A DNA stretch of 8,481 nucleotides from Actinomycetes bacterium (GCA_021819025.1 JAKASN010000054.1:1-8481), one strand, 5' to 3'. Shown: positions 1 through 5,320, numbered from the stretch's first letter. Numbers and translations are program-made. Notes: generated from the sequence alone by a model not told the origin.

Positions 1-51
1 CACGGGTAAATCGATCCCGGCCCAAGTGCCACTAAGATCGAATCGTCAATC

Positions 52-125
52 GGGCGCTTAGCTCAGCTGGTTAGAGCGCAGCCTTCACACGGCTGAGGTC
101 GGGGGTTCGAGTCCCTTAGCGCCCA
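52..125 (+). tRNA. tRNA-Val (anticodon CAC)
   Basis: Full cloverleaf is visible. The 7-bp acceptor stem GGGCGCT/AGCGCCC (52-58 with 118-124) is perfect; the D-stem is GCTC/GAGC. The anticodon stem is CAGCC/GGCTG around the loop TTCACAC, giving anticodon CAC (valine, GTG codons). The T-arm is GGGGG-TTCGAGT-CCCTT, with two G-T pairs. The discriminator base is A125 and CCA is not encoded. tRNA 3' ends are common integration targets of mobile elements, and the DNA that follows is full of mobile-element debris. Confidence 0.97.
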
Positions 126-128
126 CTC

Positions 129-152
129 GGGGTTACCGACAAAAGTAACCCC
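129..152 (+). terminator. hairpin just after tRNA-Val
   Basis: Perfect 8-bp inverted repeat GGGGTTAC/GTAACCCC (129-136 with 145-152) around an 8-nt A-rich loop, beginning 4 nt after the tRNA. There is no T-tract after it, so it may be a processing or REP-like hairpin rather than an intrinsic terminator. Confidence 0.45.
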
Positions 153-205
153 ACCATAACGACAGAACCCAGCGCGGCGATGCCATTATCGTCGCATACT
201 GTGAC

Positions 206-251
206 AAACCAATCAGCACCGGGCTCTAAGCGCCGGTGCTGATTGGTTTTT
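206..251 (+). terminator. strong intrinsic terminator
   Basis: Perfect 17-bp inverted repeat (206-222 with 233-249) with a G+C-rich inner half, a 10-nt loop and a run of five T at 247-251. This is the classical form of a rho-independent terminator on the + strand. It lies 80 nt after tRNA-Val and no other + strand gene precedes it, so it probably ends the tRNA transcript. Confidence 0.85.
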
Positions 252-326
252 GGGAACTGAAGCTGTTTTTAGGGCTGCGGGGACAAGGTGGTCGTCACAA
301 TGAGCCCGAACTAAATCGGCGCTCAG

Positions 327-824
327 CTACGTCGGGGCGTAGTCGGCGTAGCTGACCCGCCTTCGTTTGGCACGCATGGGCTGGGTCAAGGAATCTTGTT
401 CCGCCTTGTCCCGAAACGCCTTGATCTTTCTCAGGTTTGCCGCCATGGTAAGGATCGCCACGAAGATGGACTGGGCGGCGATACCTCTTACGCGGCGCCT
501 CCCCGGCGCTGCGAGCGACTCATGCGCCGGATCTTTGATATAGCCGTTCAGCCCTTCGATGGTATTTCGCAGCGTCGCATAGCGCTTGGCCCATGCTCGC
601 GATCCAAAGGCGAGCTCCTGGCGATGGCGTACTCCCACATCGGGTGCGATGGTAACCGAAGCGGCCGAGCAAATCTTCGCCGGGCACGACGGAGCGTCAA
701 ACACCTTGGCTTTGGGAGAACCCGCCTGATTCGAAGATGGCCGAATCGGACATTTCACCCCGGGACGCTTTCCCAGAGCCGTCAGGATCATGAATGTCGC
801 CTCTTGCATCGGCCGCTTCACCAT
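327..824 (-). pseudogene. hybrid remnant: PadR-regulator start fused to transposase C-terminus
   Basis: The 165-codon frame is a chimera. Residues 1 to about 19 (MVKRPMQEATFMILTALGK) match the usual start of PadR-family regulators, which begin M-V/A-R-R-P-x-x-E/D-x-T-F-L-I-L-T-A-L. The normal PadR continuation (HGYGI and the winged helix) is absent. From about residue 23 the sequence is instead the C-terminal third of an actinobacterial DDE-type transposase. It shows VKCPIRP, a K-I-C-x-x-A-S-V segment (50-57), Y-A-T-L-R-N-T-I-E-G (82-91; E90 may be the last acid of the catalytic triad), KDPAHE (97-102) and GRRRVRGIAAQS (108-119). The full transposase would be several hundred residues, so most of it and its first acids are missing. 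The natural start with its promoter is kept, so the hybrid could still be expressed. Family calls come from remembered motifs. Confidence 0.75.
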
Positions 825-831
825 GATGCGC

Positions 832-861
832 AGTATATACAGTTGAACTGCCTACAATCAA
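832..861 (-). promoter_or_regulatory. promoter and palindromic operator of the PadR-derived start
   Basis: On the minus strand, -35 TTGATT (856-861), an 18-bp spacer and -10 TATACT (832-837) stand 7 nt before the ATG at 822-824, so the message would be nearly leaderless. The -10 overlaps the palindrome GTATATAC (833-840), and CAGTTgAACTG (840-850) forms a second inverted repeat. PadR proteins commonly repress their own genes at AT-rich palindromes of this kind. The regulator body is gone, so the site would now answer to some other protein or to none. Confidence 0.55.
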
Positions 862-1079
862 ATGACCGGTCACGTCTCGAAGTGCCAGCTCGCTCGACCG
901 GATTGAATGGTCCAAGCTAGACGCAGAACTCGGCTCGTGTCTGCTCGCCACTGACCTTGGAGAATCACTCCGGATTACACCTGCCTCCGTTCAGAGTGAG
1001 CGCCAATTAGATCGATTTTCGGGTGATGCGGGTGGAAGCTGCTCCAACTGAGGAAGCATCTCATCTGATAAACATGGGT
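862..1079. other. stretch without recognised gene
   Basis: Together with its flanks this gives about 320 bases between the PadR-like start and mazE. The + strand has one open frame of about 65 codons ending near 1049, with no ATG start and no recognised motif. The minus-strand frame 697-951 overlaps the hybrid pseudogene and looks like a shadow. I see no RNA gene here. Confidence 0.5.
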
Positions 1080-1101
1080 GGAAGGGCGTTCGAACATAGA
1101 C
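1080..1101 (+). repeat. 22-nt direct repeat, copy 1 (partner at 2632-2653)
   Basis: Matches 2632-2653 at 19 of 22 positions, including an unbroken 12-mer GTTCGAACATAG (1088-1099 and 2640-2651). The two copies bracket the mazEF pair and the DinB-type gene. The 8-mer GTTCGAAC inside it is a perfect palindrome. Confidence 0.6.
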
Positions 1102-1131
1102 ATTCCGTCGATGCCAGTGTGCAACGCAAAA

Positions 1132-1140
1132 TGCTATACT
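1132..1140 (+). promoter_or_regulatory. extended -10 promoter of mazEF, leaderless start
   Basis: TGCTATACT is a perfect extended -10 (TGn plus TATACT at 1135-1140), and no convincing -35 is seen 17 bp upstream. Counting 7 nt from the last base of the -10 puts transcription start on the A of the ATG at 1147. A TGCAA (1120-1124)/TTGCA (1143-1147) inverted repeat flanks the box and could be the antitoxin's operator. Confidence 0.7.
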
Positions 1141-1146
1141 AATTGC

Positions 1147-1395
1147 ATGGCACAGTTGGTCACTCGCATCGACGAACAACTCGCAAGCGACGTCGACGAA
1201 CTCGTGAAAGAGGGTGTGGTGACCAGTCGCTCCGAAGCGGTGCGCATGGGGCTGGAACAACTGATCGACCGTCACCGAAGGCAACGGGTTGGAGCGCAAA
1301 TCACCGAAGCGTACCGACGGTTACCACAGACAGGTGAGGAAACGACGGGCCTCGACGAGGCGACAAGGGCGCTCGTCGAGGAGGAGCCGTGGTGA
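1147..1395 (+). CDS. mazE: MazE-type ribbon-helix-helix antitoxin
   Basis: 82-residue antitoxin of a type II TA pair. Residues about 1-45 form an RHH DNA-binding domain: a short strand (QLVTRID), then helix A (EQLASDVDELVKEG) and helix B (SRSEAVRMGLEQLID). The rest is charged and acidic near its end (TRALVEEEPW), as expected of the tail that wraps the toxin. The frame is open back to 1078, but 1147 is chosen because a perfect extended -10 ends 6 nt before that ATG and no Shine-Dalgarno is present. The stop overlaps the toxin start, implying coupled translation. Actinobacterial MazF partners usually carry RHH antitoxins rather than the AbrB-fold MazE of E. coli. Autorepression with the toxin as co-repressor is expected from the family, not shown here. 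Confidence 0.88.
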   Translation: MAQLVTRIDEQLASDVDELVKEGVVTSRSEAVRMGLEQLIDRHRRQRVGAQITEAYRRLPQTGEETTGLDEATRALVEEEPW

Positions 1396-1703
1396 CTACG
1401 CCCCGACAAGGTGAGATTTGGTGGGCTGAGGTCGAGACTGCTCGTCGGCCCGTCCTCGTCGTGACCCGATCGGAGGCAGTCGAAGTTCTATCTGGCATCG
1501 TCGTTGCGCCCGTTACTCGAACCATCCGCCAAATACCAACCGAAATCTCACTCGGTGAACCAGAAGGACTTCGAGCAGATTGCGTCGCCTCGTTCGACAA
1601 CCTCCAAAGGATCCGTCGAAGCGCGTTGACCGAAAAGGCTGGTGATCTCGGCCTGCGGCGAGACGAAATCTGCCTAGCGGTTAAAGCGATGACTGACTGC
1701 TGA
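1392..1703 (+). CDS. mazF: MazF/PemK-type endoribonuclease toxin
   Basis: 103-residue toxin of the MazF/PemK family; members cut mRNA, and sometimes tRNA or rRNA, at short sequence motifs. Visible landmarks are the opening QGEIWWAEV (family R/Q-G-E/D-I-W), the strand RRPVLVV (19-25), the block APVTRTIRQIPTEISL (39-54) and CVASFDNLQRI (64-74), which sits where MazF proteins carry the conserved Ser/Thr region of the active site. Length is normal for the family and no lesion is seen. Two in-frame GTG codons (1389 and 1392) could start it. 1392 gives the GTGA 4-nt overlap with the antitoxin stop; 1389 would add one residue. The cleavage motif cannot be told from sequence. Confidence 0.93.
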   Translation: MTTPRQGEIWWAEVETARRPVLVVTRSEAVEVLSGIVVAPVTRTIRQIPTEISLGEPEGLRADCVASFDNLQRIRRSALTEKAGDLGLRRDEICLAVKAMTDC

Positions 1704-1755
1704 GCAGTTCCGCGTCGTCGCTCCGAAATGGACCATCCGGCGCGACTGTCACATG

Positions 1756-1780
1756 CCTTGATCGACATACCGATTCAAGG
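1756..1780 (+). terminator. weak hairpin after mazF
   Basis: A 9-bp stem with one bulged T (CCTTGATCG paired with CGATTCAAGG) and a 6-nt loop, 53 nt after the mazF stop. Only a poor T-tract follows, so it is at best a weak terminator. Confidence 0.35.
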
Positions 1781-1864
1781 TGTCCTGATTCGACGGGCCA
1801 GGGGACAGGGTTTGAACGAAGGCTCGTTACCTGCACCTACGTCGCAAGAATCACGACGTCGTAC

Positions 1865-1882
1865 CTGGAGGAAGGTCTCCAG
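1865..1882. repeat. small inverted repeat before the DinB-type gene
   Basis: CTGGAG/CTCCAG, 6-bp arms with a 6-nt loop, 58 nt before the ATG at 1940. It could be an operator or a hairpin; there is no further support. Confidence 0.3.
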
Positions 1883-1939
1883 TTAGTTGTCGTAGACCAC
1901 CCGTGAAATCCTCTCGCTGCTTGCGTATTGTGAATCAGC

Positions 1940-2506
1940 ATGAAGAAGATCTTGCATAGCTACTTGCAGACCGCCCGCGCCGCCGCCGTCTGGAAGTTAG
2001 ACGGCCTTTCGGAGTACGACATCCGTCGCCCTCTTGTCCAGAGCGGGACCAACCTCCTCGGGATCGTCAAACACCTCACGTGTGTCGAGCTCGGCTACTT
2101 CGGTCCCGTCTTTGGTCGACCCATGGGTCAGCCCAATCTCTGGTTCGAGGATGACGTTGAGTTCAACGACGGCCTCTTCGTACGAGCGGACGAATCGAGG
2201 GATGACATCACTGGGAACTATCGCAGAGCGTGCGAGACTTCGGATGCAACAATCGATGCGTTGGACCTTGAGACGGCAGGCTCCGTGCCGTGGTGGGGCG
2301 ATTATCCCGTCACACTCCACCACGTACTTGTTCACGTCATCGCCGAAACCTACCGGCACGTTGGGCACTCCGATTTTGCTCGAGAGCTCATTGACGGTTC
2401 GATTGGCTACGCCGCGGACGATAGCAACCTCCCTGAGCATGACAGCGCGTGGTGGCGCGCCTACCACGATCGGGTTGAGGACGAAGCACGTCGAGCGTCG
2501 AGTTGA
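1940..2506 (+). CDS. DinB superfamily (DUF664-type) protein
   Basis: 188 residues with the four-helix-bundle layout of the DinB/DUF664 group, putative metal-dependent enzymes related to mycothiol- and bacillithiol-dependent transferases. The usual metal-binding histidines can be placed: H45 in GIVKHLTCVE at the end of helix 2, and H140/H143 in ETYRHVGHSDFARELIDG (136-153). W119 and the loop SVPWWGDYP (115-123) occupy the position of the conserved tryptophan loop. There is no signal peptide or membrane segment. No Shine-Dalgarno is present; TATTGT at 1926-1931 is a possible -10 that would give an almost leaderless mRNA. This family is not DNA polymerase IV despite its name. It is a passenger between two TA modules and no substrate can be named. 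Unlike its neighbours it has no partner gene. Confidence 0.88.
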   Translation: MKKILHSYLQTARAAAVWKLDGLSEYDIRRPLVQSGTNLLGIVKHLTCVELGYFGPVFGRPMGQPNLWFEDDVEFNDGLFVRADESRDDITGNYRRACETSDATIDALDLETAGSVPWWGDYPVTLHHVLVHVIAETYRHVGHSDFARELIDGSIGYAADDSNLPEHDSAWWRAYHDRVEDEARRASS

Positions 2507-2537
2507 CTTCGTCGATTCAGCCCAACGTTCATCGTTA

Positions 2538-2548
2538 GGGGGTTCGAG
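2538..2548 (+). repeat. GGGGGTTCGAG, identical to the tRNA-Val T-arm core
   Basis: This 11-mer, 31 nt after the DinB-type stop, is identical to 101-111 in the tRNA T-arm. Related sites are 2636-2645 (+), 2748-2756 (complement) and, with one mismatch, 1084-1093. Confidence 0.4.
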
Positions 2549-2586
2549 AAACAGGGATTCGGGCTCGTTTCCGGACCTACGATGGC

Positions 2587-2608
2587 CAGCGCCGCTAAGA
2601 CGGCGCTG
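2587..2608 (+). terminator. G+C-rich hairpin downstream of the DinB-type gene
   Basis: Perfect 8-bp stem CAGCGCCG/CGGCGCTG with a 6-nt loop, 80 nt after the stop codon. No T-tract follows. It may slow or end transcription weakly. Confidence 0.4.
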
Positions 2609-2631
2609 CGTTGCACCTTATGAACTGAGGG

Positions 2632-2653
2632 GCAAGGGGGTTCGAACATAGTC
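2632..2653 (+). repeat. 22-nt direct repeat, copy 2 (partner at 1080-1101)
   Basis: Matches copy 1 at 19 of 22 positions. Its left part AAGGGGGTTCG (2634-2644) is also the left arm of an 11-bp perfect inverted repeat whose right arm CGAACCCCCTT lies at 2748-2758. With copy 1 it encloses mazEF and the DinB-type gene. Confidence 0.6.
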
Positions 2654-2929
2654 GCGTTACCTCCACTCCGAAGTTGCCGAAAAACCGAGGCTGTCGTGAT
2701 GGTGCGTTCACGGATTCACTCGCCGGGTGTGCCGACAATGTTACTTACGAACCCCCTTCATTCGTTGCGAAGTGACTCGACGTCATCGTGGCCATGTTTG
2801 TTGCCACCCGATTGGGCCAACTAAGTTTTTCAAATCGCGTGATCTGTCAATGGCCAATTCAAAGTCCTCGCTGGTGGCCGCGGGTATCGATGGACGGCGA
2901 TTGGCACTTCGGCCATGCACGGACTCGTC
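2654..2929. other. intergenic stretch between convergent units
   Basis: From the DinB-type stop to the doc stop is about 420 bases without a supported gene. It holds the hairpin at 2587, the repeat at 2632, and the right arm of the 11-bp inverted repeat at 2748-2758. Short + strand frames (2727-2993, 2788-3021) run into doc on the opposite strand and show no family motif. I see no clear terminator for doc. Confidence 0.5.
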
Positions 2930-3295
2930 TTATTCGAGACGGAGCCGACGGGCAATTACTTCAAGGTCCAGTCGCGAGCTGGCCACGTCGTAAACAAGCT
3001 GAAATGCTTCGTCATCGGTGAACTGCGGGGCTAGGCCGTTGAGATCGCAGAATACAACCGTGCTCAGCCACGCGAGTCGCTTGTTACCATCCACGAGGGC
3101 GTGGTTCTTGCCCATCGAATGTAGGAGTGCAGCGGCCTTGAGACTGATGGTTTCGTAGGCGTCTTCACCAAAGGCACTGGACCGGGGGCGATTGACCGCT
3201 GAGTCCAACAATCCAACATCACGAACCGGACCGATTCCAAGGGTTCGAATCATCCCGATGATGTCCTCGAGTTCGAGATATTCGATTTTGTTCAT
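2930..3295 (-). CDS. doc: Doc-like (death-on-curing, Fic-fold) toxin
   Basis: 121 residues, the normal length of Doc proteins. The Fic signature is H65-A-L-V-D69-G-N-K72-R73. Doc enzymes carry Lys (NKR) where AMP-transferring Fic proteins have Gly. This change is linked to phosphorylating, rather than AMP-tagging, the target; P1 Doc inactivates elongation factor EF-Tu this way. The N-terminal part (LELEDIIGMIRTLG, then GLLDSAVNRPRSSAFGEDAYETI, 28-50) is the usual Doc helix and flap region. The start ATG overlaps the upstream antitoxin stop by 4 nt (ATGA), so translation is probably coupled. All core residues are present, so I expect an active toxin. The Phe usually found two after the His is Leu here, as in many actinobacterial members as I recall them. 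Confidence 0.93.
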   Translation of the reverse strand: MNKIEYLELEDIIGMIRTLGIGPVRDVGLLDSAVNRPRSSAFGEDAYETISLKAAALLHSMGKNHALVDGNKRLAWLSTVVFCDLNGLAPQFTDDEAFQLVYDVASSRLDLEVIARRLRLE

Positions 3296-3498
3296 GTAGA
3301 GCTAAGCCGCTCCAGGACATCGCTCCAGCGTGTCGCCATGCGACGAGTTGATTCGTCGACCCGCGCTACATGGCCGGACCGCTCGAGTCGGTCGAGCACC
3401 GCGCGGCGAATGACTTCTTGACGTGAGACGCCTTCAAATTCGGAGAGGGAGGCGAGCGCCTCCTCGAGAGTGGCGTCGATTCTAAGGGTGAATGCCAT
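3292..3498 (-). CDS. ribbon-helix-helix antitoxin paired with Doc
   Basis: 68 residues. FTLRID at 3-8 is the DNA-contacting strand, followed by helix A (ATLEEALASLSEFEG) and helix B (SRQEVIRRAVLDRLERSG). A short tail ending RRMATRWSDVLERLSST should contact the toxin. The fold is RHH (Arc/MetJ/CopG type), not the Phd fold that partners Doc in phage P1. The start ATG lies 6 nt from a -10 box, so it is read as leaderless; no Shine-Dalgarno is visible. The palindrome covering that promoter is the likely autoregulatory operator. The gene is first in a two-gene operon with a 4-nt overlap to doc. Confidence 0.9.
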   Translation of the reverse strand: MAFTLRIDATLEEALASLSEFEGVSRQEVIRRAVLDRLERSGHVARVDESTRRMATRWSDVLERLSST

Positions 3499-3504
3499 TC
3501 AATA

Positions 3505-3532
3505 ATGATACCACTGCGGTATCAACTAGCAA
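3505..3532 (-). promoter_or_regulatory. promoter and operator of the RHH-doc operon
   Basis: Minus strand: -35-like TTGCTA (3527-3532), 16-bp spacer and -10 TATCAT (3505-3510). Transcription start then falls on the ATG at 3498, a leaderless message. The palindrome TGATACC-actgc-GGTATCA (3506-3524, 7-bp perfect arms, 5-nt centre) overlaps the -10. That is the expected size and place of an RHH operator, so binding would block the polymerase. Confidence 0.75.
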
Positions 3533-3870
3533 CTCTCGGTACTTGGTCTTCGAAAGCCCTAGTTGTAGGCCCGCGACCAGGCACCAAAAATGTGCCGTCG
3601 AGGACACCGATGCCGTCGGTCCGTTCGCCGCACCATGATTGAAGGCCGCCTGGCGAAACGCATGAAGATTCGTGTGGCCGGTTCTTATTGTGTCCCTTAA
3701 GGTCCACTCGTTGTCTATATCGCAACATTCTGCCTGGCAGATCCGCTACCTCTATTTCTGCTCACGGTTATAGCTGGAATTGCTAGGCCCTAGGAACGGG
3801 CATCGCGACTACTGGTTACGATCGCATACTTCGTGATGGCGACGCTTTGTTGGGCAAATCCTAACAACCC
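3533..3870. other. stretch between divergent TA operons, no supported gene
   Basis: About 390 bases lie between the RHH start (3498) and the higB start. It holds a 5-bp hairpin GGCAC/GTGCC (3580-3596) and a degenerate tRNA-Val 3' end at 3692-3710. The minus-strand frame 3522-3728 (68 codons) has no recognisable motif. The left edge serves the RHH-doc promoter and the right edge the higB promoter. Confidence 0.5.
3692..3710 (+). repeat. degenerate copy of the tRNA-Val 3' end (possible old att site)
   Basis: 19 bases match tRNA-Val positions 111-129 at 16 of 19: GTCCCTTA, then three mismatches within the next four bases, then CCACTCG. The orientation is the same as in the tRNA. Integrative elements duplicate the 3' end of their target tRNA, so this could be the far attachment site of an old insertion. 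The match is short and could be chance. Confidence 0.35.
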
Positions 3871-3900
3871 TTGAGTTGTACACCGTGTATGTTGTATACT
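3871..3900 (+). promoter_or_regulatory. promoter and operator region of the higBA-like operon
   Basis: -35 TTGAGT (3871-3876), 18-bp spacer, -10 TATACT (3895-3900), predicted transcription start near 3907. The inverted repeat TACACcGTGTA lies in the spacer and may be the XRE operator. If the start at 3907 is right, the toxin would have to begin downstream of it, for example at GTG 3916, not at ATG 3889. Confidence 0.5.
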
Positions 3901-4260
3901 ATCCTCAGATGGGAAGTGAATCTTGAACTCGTGGAGTCCTGGCTCGATGACCTCGATCAGAACTCTTACGAACAAGTTGTCGCTGCTCTGGAGTTGCTCT
4001 GTGACCGAGGCCCACAGCTTGGACGTCCGTTGGTCGATGCCGTGAAGGCATCACGTCACAAGAACATGAAGGAGTTGCGTCCTGGCTCTAAAGGGCGCTT
4101 CGAGTTGAGGATCCTCTTCGCGTTCGATTTCGAACGAAACGCAGTTCTGCTAGTGGCGGGAGACAAATCGAGAAGTTGGAAGAAGTGGTATGAGGTGAAC
4201 ATTCCGGTTGCTGATAGCCGCTTCGATGACCACATTAGGAAACAGAAAGGAGGACTTTGA
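3889..4260 (+). CDS. higB: RelE/HigB-type toxin (Gp49-like)
   Basis: 123 residues from ATG 3889. The family pattern is complete: W8-E-V opening strand, helix ESWLDDLDQNSYEQVVAALELL, then the block LGRPLVDAVKASRHKNMKELRPGSKGRFELRI. This is followed by LFAFDFERNAVLLVAGDK (the central sheet) and the C-terminal WYEVNIPVADSRFDDHI. RelE/HigB toxins bind the ribosome and cut mRNA being translated; the R/K/H-rich RHKNMKELR segment belongs to the expected active surface. The start is uncertain: ATG 3889 lies upstream of the best -10 box, whereas GTG 3916 lies just after its predicted transcript start but would drop the conserved W. The toxin precedes the antitoxin, the order typical of higBA. Its stop overlaps the next ATG by one base. 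Confidence 0.9.
   Translation: MLYTILRWEVNLELVESWLDDLDQNSYEQVVAALELLCDRGPQLGRPLVDAVKASRHKNMKELRPGSKGRFELRILFAFDFERNAVLLVAGDKSRSWKKWYEVNIPVADSRFDDHIRKQKGGL
4246..4253 (+). promoter_or_regulatory. strong Shine-Dalgarno for the XRE antitoxin
   Basis: AAAGGAGG, 6 nt before ATG 4260 and inside the 3' end of higB. It is the only strong ribosome binding site seen ahead of a gene in the window. It decides the antitoxin start at 4260 over the in-frame TTG at 4257 and should favour antitoxin over toxin synthesis from one mRNA. Confidence 0.85.
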
Positions 4261-4565
4261 TGACAAAGAATCTGGAGCACTTGCTTGAAAGGCGTCCCGT
4301 CAACCGCGAGGTTGTGGAGACTCACAAAAAACGAATGCTAGAGGAAGTCCGGGCTTATCGCCTTCGCGAGCTACGCGAGGCTTCTAACATCACCCAGGTG
4401 GAACTTGCTAGCCGCCTGAAGGTCAGTCAGAACCGCGTCTCACGGATCGAGCATGGCGACATCGAACGCGCGCAGCTCGACACGCTACGCAAGTATATCG
4501 AGGCGGTCGGTGGTGAATTGAGAGTCGAGGTGGAAATTGGCGACGAACGTTTTCTGATCGCGTAA
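4260..4565 (+). CDS. higA: XRE-family helix-turn-helix antitoxin (HigA-like)
   Basis: 101 residues. Residues 1-34 are a basic helical arm that would meet the toxin. Residues about 35-75 are a Cro/C1-type helix-turn-helix, with TQVELASRLKVSQNRVSRIEHGDI containing the Q-x-x-[LV]-A and S-x-x-x-[VI]-S-x-[IW]-E-x-G landmarks. The tail EAVGGELRVEVEIGDERFLIA ends in a short beta segment common in this group. It is co-transcribed with higB (1-nt overlap) and preceded by a strong Shine-Dalgarno. As HigA it would neutralise the toxin and repress the operon promoter at 3871-3900. The 270 bases after it, up to 4834, hold no feature I can support. Confidence 0.93.
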   Translation: MTKNLEHLLERRPVNREVVETHKKRMLEEVRAYRLRELREASNITQVELASRLKVSQNRVSRIEHGDIERAQLDTLRKYIEAVGGELRVEVEIGDERFLIA

Positions 4566-4834
4566 CTTTCTGCAGAAGTAGTCGGCCTCGCTGGATTAAA
4601 CCTGGCTTCATTGTGCGATAAATTTCTCAGCCGATGTTTCGTTGAAGTAGGTACTCACAATTACTGCCAACGGTATGCCCGATAGCGCATGAAATCATTT
4701 ATGACCGGACGAAGTCGTACGGCGAAGTATGGATCCCACTTTAAATACAGGTCGGTTCTCACTGATCAGTAACGAAATCCGCCGGGACTTTCTGAACGGA
4801 TTCGACTCATTCTGGGGGATCTGCGACTTATGTG

Positions 4835-5310
4835 CTAACCAGTTCGTCCACGACTATCCCTCATGTTCACACCTTCTCCTCTCAGGGTTCGCCAGATTGT
4901 GCTCGCGTCCAGACCAAGTAAATTGCCAATCATCGTTGAAGAGCTTCCGGCCGGTAGGCCTCAAATACGAGTTATACCTGCTCAGGGGTGAGCGGACGGT
5001 TTCGCCTTGGAACCCCGCGTCGCCTTAGTACGTTTGATACAGTCGTGTGATGGATACGAAATTGGGCAGCGAGTTCTTCGATGGTATTTCCTGTTCGGTA
5101 GGCGACAATAAGATCATCGATTTGTCGCGGATCTAGGCGAATCTGGCTCTGTTTGGGTACATAGTTCCTGAGAGGGATTTTATCGTTTGAAGATCCTTGG
5201 GGACTCTCTCCTCTTGTTTTCCACTCCATAACTATCCTCTGAGCAGGGTGTAAAGGGTTGGAAAGTCCTCGCATCGCCTCCAACAAAGTATCCGTATGCG
5301 AACCCTGCAC
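4835..5310 (-). pseudogene. broken double helix-turn-helix protein of the serine-recombinase neighbourhood type
   Basis: The first frame (GTG 5310 or ATG 5229 down to 4972) carries a resolvase-like HTH: RLDPRQIDDLIVAYRTG, then TIEELAAQFRIHHTTVSNVL. It enters a second repeat (RPLTPEQV) and meets TAA at 4972-4974. Past the TAA the same frame reads LVFEAYR (4951-4971). After a one-base shift near 4949-4951 another frame continues with AGSSSTMIGNLLGLDASTIW, RTLRGEGVNMRDSRGRTG and TAG at 4835-4837. That is the expected second HTH (x-LY/EAYxAGxSxxxIGxxLGxDxSTIWRxLRxxGV). One nonsense codon and one single-base loss therefore separate it from an intact gene of about 130-155 codons. Such small double-HTH genes often stand beside large serine recombinases in actinobacteria, and a recombinase remnant lies at 6721-7275 on the same strand. 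Confidence 0.8.
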
Positions 5311-5320
5311 CTTAGCGGTG
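5278..5320 (-). repeat. 43-nt diverged direct repeat, copy A (partner 6376-6418)
   Basis: 32 of 43 positions match copy B with no gaps. On the minus strand both encode similar peptides, MQGSHTDTLLE here and MQGLHSDTLVD in copy B. The differences are largely conservative, pointing to a shared coding ancestor rather than a structural repeat. This copy spans the 5' end of the HTH pseudogene. Between it and vapC (5321-5541) I see only a 34-codon minus-strand frame (5312-5416) with a faint likeness to transposase starts. Confidence 0.55.

Noticed and set aside
396..920. 174-codon + strand frame
   Set aside because: It is antisense to the PadR/transposase hybrid, whose family motifs are clear on the minus strand; the + frame has none.
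1088..1095. GTTCGAAC as an SOS (LexA) box, also at 2640
   Set aside because: The actinobacterial LexA site needs TCGAAC-N4-GTTCGA; only one half is present at each place.
2034..2651. 205-codon + strand frame
   Set aside because: It is a shifted shadow of the DinB-type gene, low in complexity (Ser, Thr, Arg), and runs through a hairpin and repeats.
2632..2653. GGGGGTTCGAACATAG as the 3' half of a tRNA
   Set aside because: No acceptor, anticodon or D-arm can be folded around it.
4729..5028. 99-codon + strand frame
   Set aside because: Most of it is antisense to the rebuilt double-HTH pseudogene; no motif or ribosome site.
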